Origin: Undibacterium sp. YM2
GTDB taxonomy: Bacteria; Pseudomonadota; Gammaproteobacteria; Burkholderiales; Burkholderiaceae_D
NCBI RefSeq assembly: GCF_009937975.1
Contig: NZ_AP018441.1
Span: forward strand, 1,798,001 to 1,862,000
Length of the DNA: 64,000 nt
Reading direction: 5' to 3'
This document shows positions 1 through 9,350 of the stretch, piece after piece. The translations under genes were made by a program, and so were the position numbers. The notes beneath the pieces are model-generated. The model was given only the letters and a program-made list of their open reading frames with translations, made no database searches and had not been told where the DNA came from. Each line of letters begins with the position of its first letter. Within the stretch, counting starts at the first letter, position 1.

Positions 1-992
1 CATTTCCCTTGCTGTTCATTTTTTGCTGCGTCACTGATTGCCAGCAGTAATTTGCCTGTCGTCCGGCGTGATTCCAGATCTGTATGGGCTCTGGCAGCCT
101 GCTCCAGTGGGTAAACCTGATGTATGCGCAATCGCAATACGCCTTCGCGCAACCAGTCCAGAACCCGTTGGCTGCGGTACTTGAGGTCTTCGGCGTCAGC
201 GATATGATGGGTGAGGGTGGGGCGGGTAAAGAACAGTGAGCCCTGGCGGCACAAGTGCATGGGGTCTATCGGCGGCACATTCCCGGCGGACTGGCCAAAC
301 AAGACCAGACTGCCCAAAGGGCGCAAGACTGCCATGCTGCCCAGGTAGGTAGTCAGGCCGACTGAGTCATACACCACATGCACACCTTTTTGCTGGGTCA
401 ACTCCCTGGTCGCTGCAACAAAGTCAGTTTCCGTATACAAAATGACGTGATCTGCTCCGGCTGCTTTGGCCAGTTCGGCTTTTTCCGCGCTGGATACCGT
501 GCTGATAACGATCGCGCCCTTATGTTTCAGTACCTGGGTCAGTAATAAACCAACTCCACCAGCACCGGCATGCAACAGTACGGTATCGCCAGATTGCACG
601 CGATAACTGGTTTCGGTCAGATATTGCACGGTGACGGCTTGCAGCATGGCGGCTGCGGCTTCTTGCGTGCTGACTTCGGCAGGCAGCGCGATCAGCTTCC
701 ATGCTGGAATAGCCAGGTATTCGGCATAAGAGCCCGGTTGCGACAACCAGGTTACCCTGGTGCCGGGTGTTAGCTCTGCATTGCCTTCGACCACGATGCC
801 TGCGCCTTCTGCACCCGGTATGCAGGGCAGGGTAACCGGGTTTTGTCCATTGCGCTGATATACATCGGCGTAATTGATACCGGCGTAATCGACGCGTACC
901 AGGACTTCCCCTTCTTTGGGCGTCGGCCTTGCCAGGTCGCGCACTTCAAGTACTTCTGGCCCACCTTGTGAAAAAAATTGTATGGCTCGCAT
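1..992 (-). CDS. Quinone oxidoreductase-like (zeta-crystallin / MDR family), 3' end cut by window edge
   Basis: The minus strand is open from an ATG at 992 to the window edge (330 codons, no stop seen). The protein begins MRAIQFFSQGGPEVLEV. It has the GroES-like N-terminal half with YAGINYADVYQRNG and the Rossmann glycine motif HAGAGGVGLLLTQ near residue 150, typical of NADPH:quinone reductases of the zinc-free medium-chain dehydrogenase family. By family it reduces quinones or related enals in the cytoplasm with NADPH. Family length is about 325 residues, so only a few C-terminal residues are probably missing. GAGGAAAT precedes the start. It is divergent from the LysR gene at 1121, a common arrangement for a regulator and its target. 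The substrate cannot be told. Confidence 0.85.
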   Translation of the reverse strand, partial: MRAIQFFSQGGPEVLEVRDLARPTPKEGEVLVRVDYAGINYADVYQRNGQNPVTLPCIPGAEGAGIVVEGNAELTPGTRVTWLSQPGSYAEYLAIPAWKLIALPAEVSTQEAAAAMLQAVTVQYLTETSYRVQSGDTVLLHAGAGGVGLLLTQVLKHKGAIVISTVSSAEKAELAKAAGADHVILYTETDFVAATRELTQQKGVHVVYDSVGLTTYLGSMAVLRPLGSLVLFGQSAGNVPPIDPMHLCRQGSLFFTRPTLTHHIADAEDLKYRSQRVLDWLREGVLRLRIHQVYPLEQAARAHTDLESRRTTGKLLLAISDAAKNEQQGK

Positions 993-1105
993 ATTTCCTC
1001 GCTTTGCTCTGATCATCAGTTGTTCAGACCCCATGTCTGTTTGTCTGGTGTGCAGCTTAATCAAAGCCGGATCGAAAGAAAATTACTGAAAAATTCGCCT
1101 CGACT

Positions 1106-1119
1106 GTGCATAATTGCAC
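1106..1119. promoter_or_regulatory. Palindrome, candidate LysR-type binding site
   Basis: GTGCA-TAAT-TGCAC is a perfect inverted repeat ending two bases before the LysR start codon, in the divergent region between the oxidoreductase and its putative regulator. LysR regulators often bind dyads in such intergenic regions for autoregulation. The assignment is by position and symmetry only. Confidence 0.4.
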
Positions 1120-1120
1120 C

Positions 1121-1987
1121 ATGATGAACTGGGATGATTTACGTTATTTTCTGGCACTGGTCGATTGCGGTACGCTGACTGGCGCGGCGCGTCGCCTGCA
1201 GGTAGAGCATACGACGGTTGCGCGGCGTATTGATGCGCTGGAGGCAGCCCTGAAGCTGCGTCTGTTCGATAGACTTGTACGTGGATGGCAACTCACCACA
1301 GAAGGGCATGACCTGGTCGCGCATGCAAGGGAAGTAGAAGAACGCTGGTTCAATTTTGAGAGAAAGGCACTCAGCACCAGCAAAATGGAAGGCATAGTGC
1401 GTATTTCTGCACCACCCAGTTTATCGACTTTTGTACTCGCACCCCAGCTTAAAAAACTCTGCACCAGCTTGACCGGCGTGGAATTGGAGTTGCAGGCAGA
1501 GCGGCATCAGGTCAGCTTGGGCAAGCGTGAGGCAGATATTGCATTGCGGATGGCACGTCCGCAAACGGCGGGTCTGGTGATCAAACCCTTGGCCAATGTG
1601 GGCTATGGATTGTATGCCAGCAAAACCTACCTGAAGAAGCACAAGGAAGAAGATTGGGAATTTGTTGCCTATGAAAAGAATTCTGCAACGCCCCATCATC
1701 AATGGCTGGAAGATTATCTGATGCCGCGCAAAGTCGTGTTGCGCAGTAATGACCAGATGGTGCTGGCGCAATGTGCCGCTGCTGGCCTGGGAGTAGCTGT
1801 TTTACCCCATTATTTACGTCAAAGTCATCGTGACCTGCAGCGTATAGAACAACAGGCTTGCCCCATGCGCAGAAAACTCTGGCTGGTCATGCATGATGAT
1901 GTACGCCGCTCGCCGAGGGTAAGAGCAGTGGCCGATGGCTTGATTGAATTGTTTTCCAGTGCCGAAGTGAGTGATTTATTGACATAA
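1121..1987 (+). CDS. LysR-family transcriptional regulator
   Basis: The N-terminal winged helix-turn-helix (MNWDDLRYFLALVDCGTL, then GAARRLQVEHTTVARRIDALE) is characteristic of LysR proteins, followed by an effector-binding domain to residue 288. Length is normal for the family. I chose the ATG at 1121 (or 1124); an upstream GTG at 1106 would only add five unlikely residues. It is transcribed away from the quinone-oxidoreductase-like gene and may regulate it. The effector is unknown. Confidence 0.9.
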   Translation: MMNWDDLRYFLALVDCGTLTGAARRLQVEHTTVARRIDALEAALKLRLFDRLVRGWQLTTEGHDLVAHAREVEERWFNFERKALSTSKMEGIVRISAPPSLSTFVLAPQLKKLCTSLTGVELELQAERHQVSLGKREADIALRMARPQTAGLVIKPLANVGYGLYASKTYLKKHKEEDWEFVAYEKNSATPHHQWLEDYLMPRKVVLRSNDQMVLAQCAAAGLGVAVLPHYLRQSHRDLQRIEQQACPMRRKLWLVMHDDVRRSPRVRAVADGLIELFSSAEVSDLLT

Positions 1988-2121
1988 ATGAAAAGTGTGC
2001 TTGCATAAAAATACGATCTTGTCATTTTAAAATGTTGTTTTATTGAAATTTTATTTGCCAGTGTACAGTCAGTTGCTTACATGTGCTCACATTTAAATTA
2101 AGCCTATCTTAGGTAGAAACC

Positions 2122-2148
2122 TAAACTTTTGACAAAAACGACCGTAAT
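2122..2148 (+). promoter_or_regulatory. Possible sigma-28 type promoter of flaG
   Basis: TAAACTTT, an 11-base spacer and ACCGTAAT resemble the flagellar sigma-28 consensus (TAAAGTTT-N11-GCCGATAA): good at -35, weaker at -10. The site lies 54 bp upstream of the flaG start. Late flagellar genes are normally sigma-28 dependent, which supports the call, but the match is imperfect. Confidence 0.35.
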
Positions 2149-2201
2149 ACACAATATGCGGTAATCCGTCATTGGGTTTAATTTATGGGCTGGAGAGCAA
2201 A

Positions 2202-2588
2202 ATGAGCATCAATCAAATAGCAGGTGGGGCCACTGGCGGTGTCAGTGTTGATACCCGGCAAGATGTTAAAATTGCCCCCGTTGTTGTTAAACAGGTGTCT
2301 GCTCCTGCACCTGTTGAGGCGAGTAAAACTGCTGTCAGTAAAGACAGTCAGCCTCAAAATGACATTTCTGCCAAAGAGCTCAAGAACTCTGTTGACCAGA
2401 TTAACCGCGCCATAGGCTTGAATAAAAGCGTCAATCTCAACCTCGACAATGATTCCGGTAAAGTGGTGGTACAGATTGTTGATAATGAAACCAAGGTTGT
2501 CTTGCGCCAAATCCCATCAAAAGAAGTGCTGGCTATCGCCCGCGATCTTGAAGGTAAAAAAGGCGTTTTGCTTAATGATCATGCATGA
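2202..2588 (+). CDS. flaG: FlaG family flagellar protein
   Basis: A 128-aa protein with a low-complexity, Ala/Val/Pro-rich N-terminal half and a C-terminal FlaG domain (LNKSVNLNLDNDSGKVVVQI, then VVLRQIPSKEVLAIARDLEG), whose ending RQIPSKEVL-A is the family signature. FlaG proteins influence flagellar filament length in polar flagellates. The ATG at 2202 has GGAGAG seven bases upstream; the earlier ATG at 2184 lies before that site. No other flagellar gene is nearby, so it is an isolated late flagellar gene. The next gene starts 11 bp downstream. Confidence 0.85.
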   Translation: MSINQIAGGATGGVSVDTRQDVKIAPVVVKQVSAPAPVEASKTAVSKDSQPQNDISAKELKNSVDQINRAIGLNKSVNLNLDNDSGKVVVQIVDNETKVVLRQIPSKEVLAIARDLEGKKGVLLNDHA

Positions 2589-2599
2589 ATGGATGAAGA

Positions 2600-3535
2600 G
2601 TGATTGTCAGCTCTGATGTTGAATACTGGTTAAAGCAAGCAAATCTTCCCCTCCACGACAGGATAGGTAAGGCACCTGAAGAATTATTGGCCTATGTTGC
2701 GAAAGTGAATAACAGCACTTTTGCTGACCAACTACCTGCGCAAGCCGAACTGAATCCCGATTTTTTAAATGATATCCGCGCAGCGATAGTGGACATGCCA
2801 CCTCCTGTGCTGCAGCTTTTGGATAAACCCCTGCTGGGTGTCTATTTAGGTTGCGGCCTGGGATCATCTGCGGTGACTGACGTTGTTGCAGGCCCGGATG
2901 GTAAGGTGCTCGGCCTGGTGACACTCATGGATGCCGACGCTTTTTTAGACCGCACGGCAAATGACTGGGCCAGCTGGAAAGAAAACACCCCATTTTTGCC
3001 AGGCTCAGCTTTTCAAGTCCATCTGCAAATTGAAACTGCGGAAAACGATAACCGCAAAAATGCCATGCAGTTTTTGCTCTTGCATGAATTTGGTCATGTG
3101 CTGACTGCCGGTAGCGAGTTTTTACCCGACTGGTGGATAGGTTCGCAAAAATTCAGATCGACTGAAGAATATAGTTTCTTGAGTCTGTCCTGGCAAATAG
3201 CCATGAGTGGCGACATTATTCCTTTGCTCAGACATGATTTTGAGCACCGCAAGGACTTGCGCTTTTATAGCGATCAGCAAGTTGATGGCGATTTAATCCC
3301 AGGTATCTACAAGGCGCTTGAAAAAACCGGCTTCTCCAGTCTGTATGCCGCAACCAATGCCTATGACGATTTTGCCGAAGCATTTGCCATGTATGTACAT
3401 GGCATGATGATGGGCAAGCCTTATCGATTGAGCATTCGTTCTGGCGATGAAATCATCATGGAAGTGGCGGATTACTGGTCCAGCCCACGAGCCCGCTCCA
3501 GGAAACAGTTATTTGCTGAATACCTCGGTAATTGA
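2600..3535 (+). CDS. Metallopeptidase-like protein with HEFGH motif
   Basis: A 311-aa protein with a GTG start just after flaG. The stretch MQFLLLHEFGHVLTAG near residue 160 carries an HExxH zinc-binding motif with a following glycine, as in gluzincin/metzincin peptidases. A later DDFAEAFAMYVHG segment could supply the third zinc ligand. There is no signal peptide, so it is probably cytoplasmic. I do not recognise a precise family. The close spacing to flaG suggests co-transcription but not necessarily a flagellar role. Confidence 0.65.
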   Translation: MIVSSDVEYWLKQANLPLHDRIGKAPEELLAYVAKVNNSTFADQLPAQAELNPDFLNDIRAAIVDMPPPVLQLLDKPLLGVYLGCGLGSSAVTDVVAGPDGKVLGLVTLMDADAFLDRTANDWASWKENTPFLPGSAFQVHLQIETAENDNRKNAMQFLLLHEFGHVLTAGSEFLPDWWIGSQKFRSTEEYSFLSLSWQIAMSGDIIPLLRHDFEHRKDLRFYSDQQVDGDLIPGIYKALEKTGFSSLYAATNAYDDFAEAFAMYVHGMMMGKPYRLSIRSGDEIIMEVADYWSSPRARSRKQLFAEYLGN

Positions 3536-3745
3536 CAATACTCCCCCTAAGCTCTGGACATAAGCAGGGGGTAGATAAAGCGTTGCCTTTAGGTCACTTT
3601 TTGCTATTGAACTATTCGTTTGCATCAATAAAGCAGCAAAATTTGCTTTATTCGACACTTCATTTTCCATCCGCTCATCCATAATGTGAATAAGCTTAGG
3701 CGCTTCTTGCCTTTATGCTGCAATTATTCACGGATGGATATCTGA

Positions 3746-5209
3746 ATGACCGTACCGCCAAAGAACTTCATGGACCCGGACGACTGGCAGGCCCTGCGTG
3801 CGCAGGGACATCGCATGCTGGACGATATCCTTGATTACGCAGAGCACATACGCGAGCGCCCGGTCTGGCAAGTGATACCGGATGAAGTGCGCGCAAAGTT
3901 CCAGTCGGGTTTGCCAACTGCGCCGACTGAGCTCGGTGAAGTGCATCAACAATTCATGGAAAATATCTTGCCGTATTCGGTAGGCAATAGCCATCCTGGC
4001 TTCATGGGCTGGGTGCAGGGAGGTGGTAATCCTGTTGGTACTTTGGCAGAAATGCTGGCAGCGGGACTGAACGCCAATCTGGGTGGGCGTGATCATATAC
4101 CGATAGAAGTCGAGCGTCAGATAACGCGCTGGGTCAGCGAGCTATTCCATTTTCCGGATACTGCCAGTGGCCTGTTCGTGACTGGCACGTCGATGGCTAA
4201 CTTCATTGCCGTACTGGTAGCGCGGGCGCGTACTCTGGGTACAGAGGTAAGGCATCAGGGGCTCACGGCTTTTCCTGAACGGCTGGTGGCTTATACCTCA
4301 GCAGGGGCGCACGGTTGCGTCGCACAGGCCATGGACATGGCAGGGATGGGGAGAAATGCCTTGCGCGTCATCCCCATGAATGCCAGCTTTGAGATGGATG
4401 TCGGCGCATTGCAGGCAGCAATCGCGGCAGACCGCGCAGCGGGATTGACGCCATTCATGCTGATAGGTACTGCCGGTTCAGTGGATGTTGGCGCGATTGA
4501 TGACTTACAGGCCCTGGCGGATGTCGCCAGCACTGAAAAATTATGGTTCCATATTGATGGTGCATTTGGTGCGCTGGGTATGTTATCTCCCCTTATTGCT
4601 GCACGCCTGGTTGGCATAGAACGGGCTGATTCGATTGCCTTTGATTTTCATAAATGGTTGCAAGTACCTTACGATGCAGGCTTTATTCTGGTACGCGACA
4701 GCGATGCACATTATGCGACCTTTGCCACGCCAGCCAGTTATTTGCGACGTGAGAGCAAAGGCCTGGCAGGTGGCTCACCCTGGCCCTGTGATTTTGGCCC
4801 TGATTTGTCTCGCGGTTTCAGGGCGCTCAAAACCTGGTTTACCATACAGGTATATGGTGCCGAGCGACTGGGGCAGATGATTGCCCACACCTGCGAGCTG
4901 GGGCAGTATCTTAAAGACTGTATCCTGGCGAATTCAAAATTTGAATTGATGGCACCGGTTGCATTGAATATAGTCTGTTTCCGCTACCTTGTTGCTGGTC
5001 TCAGTGATGAAGCCGTGGATGCACTTAATGCCAGTATCGTCATGGCCTTGCAAGAGTCAGGCATAGCGGCACCATCAACCACCATCATTAACAAGCGGCT
5101 TGCCATACGCGCGGCAATCGTCAATCACAGAACTACCTCTGCCGATATCGACGCCTTGCTTAATGCAACTCTCGCCATAGGCGAGCAAATTCATACTTCA
5201 GGTGATTGA
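3746..5209 (+). CDS. PLP-dependent group II amino-acid decarboxylase
   Basis: A 487-aa protein of the aromatic-L-amino-acid / glutamate decarboxylase family. Visible motifs are HPGFMGWVQGGGNP, the FVTGTSMANF substrate region, HIDGAFGA with the cofactor-stacking aspartate, and SIAFDFHKWLQVPYDAG with the PLP-binding lysine. By family it removes the carboxyl group of an amino acid to give an amine in the cytoplasm; the substrate cannot be deduced. It heads a tightly packed set with an ATP-grasp protein at 5214 (4 bp downstream) and a second PLP enzyme at 6491, suggesting one pathway. Confidence 0.9.
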   Translation: MTVPPKNFMDPDDWQALRAQGHRMLDDILDYAEHIRERPVWQVIPDEVRAKFQSGLPTAPTELGEVHQQFMENILPYSVGNSHPGFMGWVQGGGNPVGTLAEMLAAGLNANLGGRDHIPIEVERQITRWVSELFHFPDTASGLFVTGTSMANFIAVLVARARTLGTEVRHQGLTAFPERLVAYTSAGAHGCVAQAMDMAGMGRNALRVIPMNASFEMDVGALQAAIAADRAAGLTPFMLIGTAGSVDVGAIDDLQALADVASTEKLWFHIDGAFGALGMLSPLIAARLVGIERADSIAFDFHKWLQVPYDAGFILVRDSDAHYATFATPASYLRRESKGLAGGSPWPCDFGPDLSRGFRALKTWFTIQVYGAERLGQMIAHTCELGQYLKDCILANSKFELMAPVALNIVCFRYLVAGLSDEAVDALNASIVMALQESGIAAPSTTIINKRLAIRAAIVNHRTTSADIDALLNATLAIGEQIHTSGD

Positions 5210-5213
5210 GAAT

Positions 5214-6467
5214 ATGATCGATATCGACGAATCCCTTGTTGCAGAAAACAAGCCAGCGCAAAGTAAATTGATAGGCCTGGCACCCCTGATGCGCATTGCT
5301 TTTTCTGGTGGTGATTTAAAGCCACTGGGTAAAGAATTGATCGCCTATGCAGAAAAACATCCGCATGACGCGCATGCACTCATGAACCTGGCAACGGTAT
5401 TGATCTTGCTCGGTCATCGTGATGCGGCTTTGTCCACTCAGATGGAGGCATTGCGCCTGCAGCCGCTGTATTCTGTCCCCACGACCCGCGAACCCACCTT
5501 GCGCCTGCTGGCACTCATGACAGACGGTGACCTGATGGCCAATACGCCGCTTGAATTTTTGGTCGAAGATTCCGACATCGCACTTGATTTGTTATATGTA
5601 GGCGCAGGCATACCTGCAGTGGAACAGTTGCCACCACATGATGTTATGTTTGTTGCTGTGGGTGAGGCAGATGGCAAGAACAGCTTGCTGCTTGACCTGC
5701 AAGAGATTATCCAGACCTGGCCCACACCCGTGTTAAACGCACCTGAACGCATTACCCACTTGGGCCGCGACCGGGCCTGCGCCTTGCTGCAGGACGCGCC
5801 AGGTGTCGCCATGCCCACGTCAGCCCGCATCAGCCGTCAAACGCTGGAGCAGATAGGTGGTGGCGAGGTGGCTGTCAGCAGTATTTTGGGTGGCGATGAT
5901 TTCCCCATCATAGCCCGCCCCCTGGGCTCACATGCGGGCCATGGCTTGCGCAAAGTATTGTCGGCTGAAGATGTGCCAGATTACCTGCAAGCCGTACCTA
6001 GTGAAGAATTTTATATCGCCCGCTTTGTTGATTACCGCACCCTCGCAGATGGTCAGTTCAGGAAGTACCGCATTATCCTGATTGATGGCAAGCCCTTCAT
6101 CTCACATATGGGTATTTCCAAACACTGGATGATCCATTACCTGAACGCCGGCATGACAGACAGCGCAGAAAAACGGGATGAAGAAGCACGCTTCATGCAA
6201 AGCTTTGATGAAGATTTTGTACCCCGGCATGCAATAGCATTTGCAGAAATATTCAAACGTCTTGACCTTGATTATGTAGGCATAGACTGTGGCGAAACCC
6301 AGGACGGCAAGCTGCTGATTTTTGAAGTCGATAGCGACATGATTGTGCATGCGATGGACCCTGTCGATATGTTCCCCTATAAGCAGGAGCCCATGCAAAA
6401 ATTATTTGCCGCATTCAGGGATTTGCTGATCAAGACAGCCAGAATGTCGCCGGCTTACCAGGGCTAG
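5214..6467 (+). CDS. TPR / ATP-grasp fusion protein (RimK-like ligase)
   Basis: A 417-aa protein. Residues 40-80 (AEKHPHDAHALMNLATVLIL and following) look like a tetratricopeptide unit. The C-terminal half has ATP-grasp features: FPIIARPLGSHAGHG as the phosphate/adenine-binding loop, EFYIARFVDYR, and LDYVGIDCGETQDGKLLIFE followed by EVDSDMIVHAMD with metal ligands. ATP-grasp enzymes join a carboxylate to an amine through an acyl phosphate. I chose the ATG at 5214; a TTG 12 bases upstream is possible. Its place between two PLP enzymes suggests it ligates the amine made by the decarboxylase or a related compound. Confidence 0.8.
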   Translation: MIDIDESLVAENKPAQSKLIGLAPLMRIAFSGGDLKPLGKELIAYAEKHPHDAHALMNLATVLILLGHRDAALSTQMEALRLQPLYSVPTTREPTLRLLALMTDGDLMANTPLEFLVEDSDIALDLLYVGAGIPAVEQLPPHDVMFVAVGEADGKNSLLLDLQEIIQTWPTPVLNAPERITHLGRDRACALLQDAPGVAMPTSARISRQTLEQIGGGEVAVSSILGGDDFPIIARPLGSHAGHGLRKVLSAEDVPDYLQAVPSEEFYIARFVDYRTLADGQFRKYRIILIDGKPFISHMGISKHWMIHYLNAGMTDSAEKRDEEARFMQSFDEDFVPRHAIAFAEIFKRLDLDYVGIDCGETQDGKLLIFEVDSDMIVHAMDPVDMFPYKQEPMQKLFAAFRDLLIKTARMSPAYQG

Positions 6468-6490
6468 TTTGTATAGAATTACTTGACCCT

Positions 6491-8023
6491 ATGCTTAGCA
6501 AAACCCATATTGCATTCCCATCGCTGGATCAGCTTTTGACAGGCGGTGGCGATGCGCGCATCGCACTGGATGATGATGGCTATAATAAATACGGTTGCGG
6601 CATAGTGCCAGATAGCCTGTCGCTGGCCTTTGGCTCTGCGACGGCATCAACAATCTCTGCCACGGCACGCGCTGCTGCCAACGCTGTCTATCAAAAAATG
6701 GCGGCCGTCAATGGTGGGGCAGAATATTACCCCTTAGTAGAACATGAGCTTGAGCTTGTCAGGCAAGAGTTAAGGCAATTATGTGGATTAACAGAAAACC
6801 TGGAGTCTGCCGACCTGGCAGCGACTGATGTTGTCTTCGCCGCCTCAGGTACAGACCTGCATTTGATTGCGGCGCAAATGTTGGCCTTGTCATCACAAGA
6901 CGGTCAGTCTGCCTTGCCCATGCTGGTGATCATGGTCGATCCAGCTGAAACAGGCAGCTCGGTACCAGCCGCTTTAAGCGGGCAGCATTTCAGCAACCGC
7001 TCTGCTCTTGATGTCACCGTCACTGCAGGCGAAACTATTCCTGGCAGCATACCCACAGAATTGCGCACGATAAGCATCAGGGCGGGCGATGGCAGTGCAC
7101 GCAATTTGCAAGATGTTGATGCAGAGGTAAGAGCATTGACTGAGGCGGCAATTGCCCAGCACAGGCAGGTCATGCTGGTACTGGCAGATGTCAGCAAGAC
7201 GGGCATGATTGCACCTGCTATCGATGTCGCCACGGGTTTAAGCCTGCAGTATCGCCACAATTTTCATGTCATGGTAGATGCCTGCCAGTTCCGCATTTCC
7301 AATGCCAGCCTGCATGCCTATTTGCAGCAAGGCTTTCTGGTTGCAGTCACTGGTTCCAAATTTTTAAGCGGCCCCAGCTTCTCTGGTGCATTGTTTGTTC
7401 CTGCTCCGGTAGCAAAAAAACTGAAATCATTGAGTTTGCCGCTGGCTTTGCAAGCATATTCCAGCCGTGCCGACTGGCCGCGTGACTGGCCAGGGGCAGA
7501 CAAGCTGGGCAGGCAAGTCAATACAGGTTTGCTACTGCGCTGGGTGGCAGCGCTCGCTGAATTACGTGCATTCCGGCAATTGCCGGAAACTGCCATCCAT
7601 CGTTTTGTCCTGCAATTTGGACATGCCGTCCAGTCATATTTTAAGCATAGCCCTCATCTGGTTTTGCTGCCCATCGTCATTCCTGAACGCGGCGTTTTGC
7701 ATGAAAATGTGTCCTGGGACCAGTTACCGAGCATCTTCCCTTTTGTAATCAAGGACGCCAGTGGCCAGCATTTTCTTAATCGTGAGCAAACCATGCTGGT
7801 CTACAGGCGCTTGCAAAAAGAAAAACACATGCAGTTAGGGCAACCGGTGCTGTGCGGCGTGCGCCAGCAAACGCCCGTGAGTGCACTCCGCCTCTGTCTC
7901 AGTGCACGACTGATAGTCAGTGCAATTGACGGAGAGGGTGATAGCGCAGAAAAAGTTATCGAAGATGCATTGCTGGTGCTGGATACTGCTGCACAATTGG
8001 CAGCGCAGTTTGAACAGGTCTAG
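6491..8023 (+). CDS. PLP-dependent fold-type-I enzyme (aminotransferase/lyase-like)
   Basis: A 510-aa protein with the layout of fold-type-I PLP enzymes: FAASGTDLHLIAAQMLAL near residue 118 as the cofactor phosphate region, VMVDACQFRIS with an Asp expected to contact the pyridine nitrogen, and VTGSKFLSGPSFSGALFVP near residue 293 with the likely Schiff-base lysine. It is distant from standard aminotransferases and I cannot name the reaction. It follows the ATP-grasp gene by 23 bp, in the same orientation, and probably belongs to the same pathway. Confidence 0.75.
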   Translation: MLSKTHIAFPSLDQLLTGGGDARIALDDDGYNKYGCGIVPDSLSLAFGSATASTISATARAAANAVYQKMAAVNGGAEYYPLVEHELELVRQELRQLCGLTENLESADLAATDVVFAASGTDLHLIAAQMLALSSQDGQSALPMLVIMVDPAETGSSVPAALSGQHFSNRSALDVTVTAGETIPGSIPTELRTISIRAGDGSARNLQDVDAEVRALTEAAIAQHRQVMLVLADVSKTGMIAPAIDVATGLSLQYRHNFHVMVDACQFRISNASLHAYLQQGFLVAVTGSKFLSGPSFSGALFVPAPVAKKLKSLSLPLALQAYSSRADWPRDWPGADKLGRQVNTGLLLRWVAALAELRAFRQLPETAIHRFVLQFGHAVQSYFKHSPHLVLLPIVIPERGVLHENVSWDQLPSIFPFVIKDASGQHFLNREQTMLVYRRLQKEKHMQLGQPVLCGVRQQTPVSALRLCLSARLIVSAIDGEGDSAEKVIEDALLVLDTAAQLAAQFEQV

Positions 8024-8098
8024 CGGTGTTGCGCCGGGCTGCCGTATCCGCAGTATCATATTGCTTTATGCCATATAGTGCTTTTAGGCTTTGCTACA

Positions 8099-8635
8099 AT
8101 GAATACCTTACTGATTATCGATATGCAAAATGCCTGGTTACATGGTCAAACCCGGCGTTTTGACAAGGTAAACGTTATTAAACGCATACAGCGCGCAGTG
8201 GAGCATACCCGTGAACATGGTGGCCAGGTGATTTTTGTGCGTCACGCCAATGACGAAGCGCTGGTTGGTTCTGCAGGGTGGGAAGTCATACCCGAACTGC
8301 CATTTGCACCTGGCGATGTTTTTGTCGATAAAACTGCCTGTGATTCATTTGCTGGTACCGGCCTCGATACACATTTAAAAGTCACCGGGGCGCATACGCT
8401 GATTGTTTGTGGTTTGACGACAGAGTTTTGTGTAGATACGACGATCCGTGCTGCCGCATCGCATGGTTTTGATGTGATTGCCCTGTCTGATGCGCATACG
8501 ACTGGCGACAGACCTCACATGAAAGCCGAAAAAATAGTCGAGCACCACAACTGGGTCTGGTCGAATATTGCGACTCTAGCCAATAGCCGCATCATGGTGC
8601 GCACTACGGCTGAAGTGTTTGGTCAGCACTATTAA
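8099..8635 (+). CDS. Isochorismatase-family cysteine hydrolase
   Basis: A 178-aa protein beginning MNTLLIIDMQNAWLHG, the usual opening of the isochorismatase-like hydrolases with its catalytic aspartate (LIIDMQNAW). A lysine (VFVDKTACDSFAGTGLD) and the cysteine of VCGLTTEFCVDTTIRAA complete the Asp-Lys-Cys triad. Members include nicotinamidase and isochorismatase; the substrate here is unknown. A GTG at 8078 could extend it by seven residues, but the ATG at 8099 matches family starts. It lies 75 bp after the PLP/ATP-grasp cluster and may act on the same pathway or independently. Confidence 0.88.
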   Translation: MNTLLIIDMQNAWLHGQTRRFDKVNVIKRIQRAVEHTREHGGQVIFVRHANDEALVGSAGWEVIPELPFAPGDVFVDKTACDSFAGTGLDTHLKVTGAHTLIVCGLTTEFCVDTTIRAAASHGFDVIALSDAHTTGDRPHMKAEKIVEHHNWVWSNIATLANSRIMVRTTAEVFGQHY

Positions 8636-8669
8636 GCTCGCTTAGGCACGTTCAAGGCCAGGCACACTA

Positions 8670-9350
8670 CTATTTTGTACAGCCCAGCTCTTTTAAACTG
8701 GTTTCAGTGTCGCGCTTGTTATTGGCCTGTGTTTCCATGTCCAGTGCCGTTCCACCTGCTTTTTGCGCATTACGCAAGGCATTGATTTGCTTGCGTAGTT
8801 CATCACACTGCTTTTGTTTGCGGGCAGCTTCGGCAGGATCTGGCTTGCTGCTGTCTTTTGAGTTTTCACCAGTCACTGCCTTGCGCTCAGCAGCCTGATG
8901 GCGGCTGGCCTCATCTTCACTTGCGCGCGGACCAAATTTGCGCTCGGCTTCTTTTTCAGCCATGCAATCACTTTCGATTTTCATGCGTACGTCATTGGCA
9001 TTGCCTTTCATGGCATAGACATCGGCAACGATTCTGCGCTGCTCGGCAGTTTTGGCTTCAGACAGCATTCTGTCCTGTAATGCGCCGCCTTCCTTGTACC
9101 AGATCATTTTCTTCGCTTCTTCGCCACGGCGCACGCAATTGGCATCCAGGGGCGGTTTATCCGAGGTAGATGGGCTGGGGTTTTTCTTGATCATTTGGCC
9201 TTGCCCGCCATCACAAGGCTTGTCCTGATAAGTGCTGCCACAACGATACAGGTTTTGCGCCTGGGCCTGCCCAGGCAAGCTGCTACCAACGATGAGCAGG
9301 GCTTGCAGTGACAGGGTGAAAGCGAGTGAAATAAAGAGAGCGGGACGCAT
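8670..9350 (-). CDS. Secreted DUF4124-like protein
   Basis: A 226-aa protein with an N-terminal signal peptide (hydrophobic to about residue 30, ending GQAQAQ). The motif LYRCGSTYQDKPCDGGQG is that of DUF4124 domains, short beta-rich envelope modules common in Gammaproteobacteria and Betaproteobacteria. The rest is charged and helical, with a likely coiled coil near the C terminus (AARKQKQCDELRKQINALRN). It is probably periplasmic; function unknown. It converges with the isochorismatase-like gene. Confidence 0.75.
   Translation of the reverse strand: MRPALFISLAFTLSLQALLIVGSSLPGQAQAQNLYRCGSTYQDKPCDGGQGQMIKKNPSPSTSDKPPLDANCVRRGEEAKKMIWYKEGGALQDRMLSEAKTAEQRRIVADVYAMKGNANDVRMKIESDCMAEKEAERKFGPRASEDEASRHQAAERKAVTGENSKDSSKPDPAEAARKQKQCDELRKQINALRNAQKAGGTALDMETQANNKRDTETSLKELGCTK

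Noticed and set aside
1988..2121. Small RNA or terminator between lysR and flaG
   Set aside because: The region is AT-rich with only weak dyads; nothing firm could be supported.
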